From: an uncultured Prevotella sp.
GTDB taxonomy: Bacteria > Bacteroidota > Bacteroidia > Bacteroidales > Bacteroidaceae
DNA: 7,267 bases
Assembly (NCBI GenBank): GCA_900548195.1
Contig: URJQ01000127.1
Location: forward strand, 1-7,267
Direction: 5' to 3'
Below are positions 5,189 through 7,267 of this stretch, piece by piece. The notes beneath the pieces are model-generated. The model was not told the origin of the DNA and ran no database searches. It was given only the letters and a program-made list of their open reading frames with translations. Position 1 is the first letter of the stretch, and each line of letters starts with the position of its first letter. The position numbers and the translations under genes are program-made.

Positions 5189-6841
5189 CTAAGCATTTGT
5201 ATCATTTTTTACGTCCGAAGGGGCTACTCCATAGTATTCTCTATAGCACTTTGTGAAGTAGGAAGGCGCAGAAAAACCAATTCGATACGCCACTTCCGCG
5301 ATGGAAAGTGACTCGTCTTCTAGCAGAAGTCGAGCCCTTCTGAGTCGTTCGATGCGGATTATTTCCACCGGAGTTTTGCCAGTCAAGGTCTTGGTCTTGC
5401 GGTAAAGTTGCACTCGCGACATACCTAATTCCTGTCCGATTTCCTCCACGGATAGGGTAGGATCGGAGAATCTGGTGTCCAGCACTTTGATGAAGCGATT
5501 CATAAAGTCGCTCTTAGGAATTTCATTATCTGTCGCCATGTCAGTGTCAGCACTTACGTCTGTCGGCTCTTCTTCCTCTTCTTTCGAAGTGGCATCGAGC
5601 AGTTGGTCGCGCTGTTCTTCCAGTTCGTCCCTCTGCCTTTCCACTATTCCTTTCTCGCAATAGAGTTCTTCGGTCTTCTTCTGCAGTTCTTTATAGAGAT
5701 GATTCTTCGTTCTGTAAGCCCTCACGACGATGACAAGGAGCAGTCCTATCACGAAGAAAATGCAGATGAAGGTGACAAGCAGGGTCTTTTGAGCATTGAG
5801 TTTAGCGATGATGTTATCTACTTTCGCGTACATCATCTTGATGTTCTGGTCCTGATGTTCCACCTCTTTATATTGTAAGAGCAGCACTTTCGCATTGTCT
5901 CTTGTCACGATGCTGGTCTCCATATCATTGTATTTCTGGTATGGTTCGCCCTTTAGAATCTTCAGAGCGAGGTCTATCAGTTTGCCGCCTTGCGTAGGGT
6001 AGATGGCAGAAGCGGTCAGTTTGCCATTCTCCACCATTTCCATTCCTCCGCCAATTCCAGGCACAGCATCTATGCCGAAATACAATATTCCCGCCTTGTT
6101 GTGGCTTATGGCAGAGTTCGTGTGCGTCTTAGCATAGCAATCTATGGCTTTTCTTGCTCCGAGCGCCATCCTGTCATTGCCTCCGAACACGAGGTCAATC
6201 ATGAAGTTCGGGTCCTCTTTCTCCAGTTTCCTTATGATTCTCTCCATGGCTTTCTCGCCGGAAGCTTCTTTCCAGTCGCCCTCTTCATGTCCCACAACGT
6301 GAATATCGGGATGACTTTTCAGGGCATCAGCAAATCCGCGGTGCCTCTCCATTGCAGGAGGAGAAGTGCGTTCGCCAGATATCTCCACTACGTTTCCACG
6401 CCTTCCGAGGCGCGAAACGGCATATTCGCCCATCAGTCTGCCTATCTTATAGTTGTCTGCACCCATGAAGGCAGTGTATTCCTTGATGTCGATAGTCTTG
6501 TCAAAGATGATTACTGGGATGTCATGCTTTTGGGCATTAGATACATGCTCGGCAATCTTACCATTCTCTTGTGGAGACACAATGAGCAAATCCACGCCAA
6601 TATCCACGAGAGAATCAATCTGAGCGCATTGTTTCTCTACGTCAAAATCTGCATTGCAAAGCACCACATCTACGTCATCATTGAAGTAAGAAGCTTGCAC
6701 CAGTTCCTTCTGAAGCTTCAGTCGCCAAGCATCAACAGAGCTTTGCGACACTCCGATAACATATTTCTTTTGCTCTGCCACGCATGATGTAAGCATGAAA
6801 AAGGTGATGATATGGAGGATAATAGTTGTGATTTTATTCAT
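5189..6841 (-). CDS. Membrane-tethered AraC-family regulator with periplasmic sugar-binding domain, 550 aa
   Basis: Residues 1-20 form a signal with a lipobox-like end (LTSC at 17-20). Residues 27-325 resemble a ribose/galactose-type periplasmic binding protein (Peripla_BP_4): KKYVIGVSQSSVDAWR, VDLLIVSP, FDKTI, GADNYKIGRLMGEY, VFGGNDRMALGARKAI and GIDAVPGIGGGMEMV. A transmembrane helix spans about 353-373. A charged coiled coil (376-418) and an acidic linker (EEEEE at 421-425) follow. The AraC DNA-binding domain is at 446-545, with helix-turn-helix units at 463-484 and 512-534 (IGFSAPSYFTKCYREYYG). There is no histidine kinase or receiver, unlike the hybrid two-component systems of Bacteroidetes. 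Sugar binding outside the inner membrane probably changes DNA binding directly. The ligand and target genes are unknown. Likely targets would lie to the right of this window or at a divergent promoter. Confidence 0.88.
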   Translation of the reverse strand: MNKITTIILHIITFFMLTSCVAEQKKYVIGVSQSSVDAWRLKLQKELVQASYFNDDVDVVLCNADFDVEKQCAQIDSLVDIGVDLLIVSPQENGKIAEHVSNAQKHDIPVIIFDKTIDIKEYTAFMGADNYKIGRLMGEYAVSRLGRRGNVVEISGERTSPPAMERHRGFADALKSHPDIHVVGHEEGDWKEASGEKAMERIIRKLEKEDPNFMIDLVFGGNDRMALGARKAIDCYAKTHTNSAISHNKAGILYFGIDAVPGIGGGMEMVENGKLTASAIYPTQGGKLIDLALKILKGEPYQKYNDMETSIVTRDNAKVLLLQYKEVEHQDQNIKMMYAKVDNIIAKLNAQKTLLVTFICIFFVIGLLLVIVVRAYRTKNHLYKELQKKTEELYCEKGIVERQRDELEEQRDQLLDATSKEEEEEPTDVSADTDMATDNEIPKSDFMNRFIKVLDTRFSDPTLSVEEIGQELGMSRVQLYRKTKTLTGKTPVEIIRIERLRRARLLLEDESLSIAEVAYRIGFSAPSYFTKCYREYYGVAPSDVKNDTNA

Positions 6842-6893
6842 AGTTTAGTCCTTTAGTAGGTTTTCTTTTGCCTTTCGTCGGCATACTACAATG

Positions 6894-6925
6894 CAAAGGT
6901 AGTAAAAAAAAGGCGATAAAGGCAA
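6894..6925 (-). promoter_or_regulatory. Promoter of the SBP-AraC regulator gene
   Basis: The -7 element TACCTTTG (complement of 6894-6901) and an upstream TTG (complement of 6923-6925) are 21 nt apart, close to the Bacteroidetes consensus. The predicted start near 6887 gives a leader of about 45 nt to the ATG at 6841. Confidence 0.6.
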
Positions 6926-6996
6926 TTTTCAAGTCAATAAATAAGAAAAAATAACATTACCAAGGTTTTTCTTTCTCGTATTGAAAGGGGTGTAAG

Positions 6997-7065
6997 TTCT
7001 TATGTTTCATAGTCAAAAGCGTTTGTATTTATGGAACGCATTCTTATGTTTCATAGTCAAAAGCG
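6997..7065. repeat. 25-bp perfect direct repeat, 44 bp apart
   Basis: Copies at 6997-7021 and 7041-7065 are identical over 25 bases (beginning TTCTTATGTTTCATAG and ending CAAAAGCG). With one substitution the match extends to 28. The first copy leads into GCGTT/AACGC inverted arms (7019-7023 and 7035-7039), and the second ends in the palindrome AAGCGCTT (7061-7068). AraC-type regulators often bind direct repeats, and this pair lies about 100-170 bp upstream of the regulator's own promoter, so it is a candidate operator. A duplicated fragment of a dispersed repeat is the main alternative. Confidence 0.6.
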
Positions 7066-7097
7066 CTTCTAAGAGTGGTATGATAACAAAACGCAAA

Positions 7098-7152
7098 CGT
7101 CCTGCAAGGCAAAAGCATCAATGCAGACAGATGACTATTGCCTTGCAGGACG
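7098..7152 (-). terminator. Long hairpin with 15-bp perfect stem; possible minus-strand terminator
   Basis: CGTCCTGCAAGGCAA (7098-7112) is the exact reverse complement of TTGCCTTGCAGGACG (7138-7152). The helix continues inward, after an A/A mismatch, as AG/CT and CATC/GATG pairs with one bulge. On the minus strand the stem is followed by TTTGCGTTTTGTT, so it may end transcription of a minus-strand gene lying beyond the right edge. The plus-strand side has no T tract. Confidence 0.5.
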
Positions 7153-7220
7153 GTCGGTATGAAGAATGCGAAGCGAGTTTTTGTGTGAATAGTTTCCACA
7201 AGTAAGGAAACCATTTTTTT

Positions 7221-7255
7221 ATTCTTCGTTCTTCATTCTTTATTCTTCATTCTTA
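7221..7255. repeat. Five-unit heptamer array (ATTCTTC)
   Basis: Five consecutive 7-nt units follow a strict period: ATTCTTC, GTTCTTC, ATTCTTT, ATTCTTC, ATTCTTA. This is the reverse complement of the GAATGAA unit found after the large gene (4451-4515) and matches the right arm of the inverted repeat at 4569-4597. Confidence 0.75.
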
Positions 7256-7267
7256 ATTTTATGAATC

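Larger units (their letters stand above)
6842..7267. other. Gene-free region upstream of the regulator, rich in repeats
   Basis: Beyond the regulator promoter, this 426-bp stretch holds two perfect copies of a 25-bp sequence (6997-7021 and 7041-7065), a long hairpin (7098-7152), and a five-unit heptamer array (7221-7255). I see no convincing gene. The 67-codon plus-strand frame at 7002-7205 runs through these repeats and is probably not expressed. An ATG at 7261 reaches the edge and cannot be judged. Confidence 0.6.

Noticed and set aside
5990..6787. Long plus-strand open frame (265 codons) opposite the regulator
   Set aside because: It is a shadow of the SBP-AraC gene. The product shows no family resemblance.
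6997..7065. CRISPR-like repeat-spacer-repeat
   Set aside because: There are only two repeat copies with a 19-nt gap, no further units and no cas genes.
7002..7205. 67-codon plus-strand open frame
   Set aside because: It runs through both 25-bp repeats and the long hairpin, has no promoter element before it, and its product looks like random translated repeat.

Overview
The window reads as chromosomal DNA of a Bacteroidales bacterium, most likely Prevotella/Segatella-like. Four things point there. Every gene start lies downstream of a Bacteroidetes-type -7 element (TAnnTTTG). No start has a clear Shine-Dalgarno sequence. The protein families are typical of the phylum: an HU domain fused to a winged helix, a membrane-anchored sugar-binding AraC regulator, and a GH3 enzyme. 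Finally, moderately GC-rich genes are separated by long AT-rich spacers. The genus is an inference from style, not a proven assignment.

Left end (1-907): the first 66 codons of a secreted glycoside hydrolase family 3 enzyme run off the left edge on the minus strand. It has its own promoter. Upstream on the same strand is a 202-aa HU/winged-helix DNA-binding protein, also with its own promoter.

Spacer 875-1372 holds no protein gene but is dense in structure. It contains a GCAA/TTGC-rich imperfect repeat block and a perfect 16-bp inverted repeat around a 24-nt loop. It also contains a promoter-hairpin-terminator arrangement on the minus strand that looks like a small RNA of about 140 nt.

Centre (1448-4456): a 1002-aa plus-strand protein with two receiver-like modules, a helical linker, a PPDK/PEP-synthase-type ATP-grasp domain and an unusual C-terminal module. 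It lacks the ordinary phosphohistidine swivel and the PEP-binding barrel, so it is unlikely to be a simple PEP synthase. Its stop codon lies in the first unit of a degenerate heptamer (GAATGAA) repeat that becomes a 41-nt-arm inverted repeat.

Spacer 4457-5188 contains that inverted repeat, several further hairpins and possibly a decayed minus-strand reading frame.

Right (5189-6841): a minus-strand, membrane-tethered one-component regulator. It has a lipoprotein-type signal, a periplasmic sugar-binding-protein domain, one transmembrane helix, a coiled coil and an AraC DNA-binding domain. Upstream (6842-7267) are its promoter, a 25-bp perfect direct repeat, a long hairpin and a second heptamer array.

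The genes do not form one operon. The GH3 enzyme and the SBP-AraC sensor both fit carbohydrate use, but nothing in the window directly links them.
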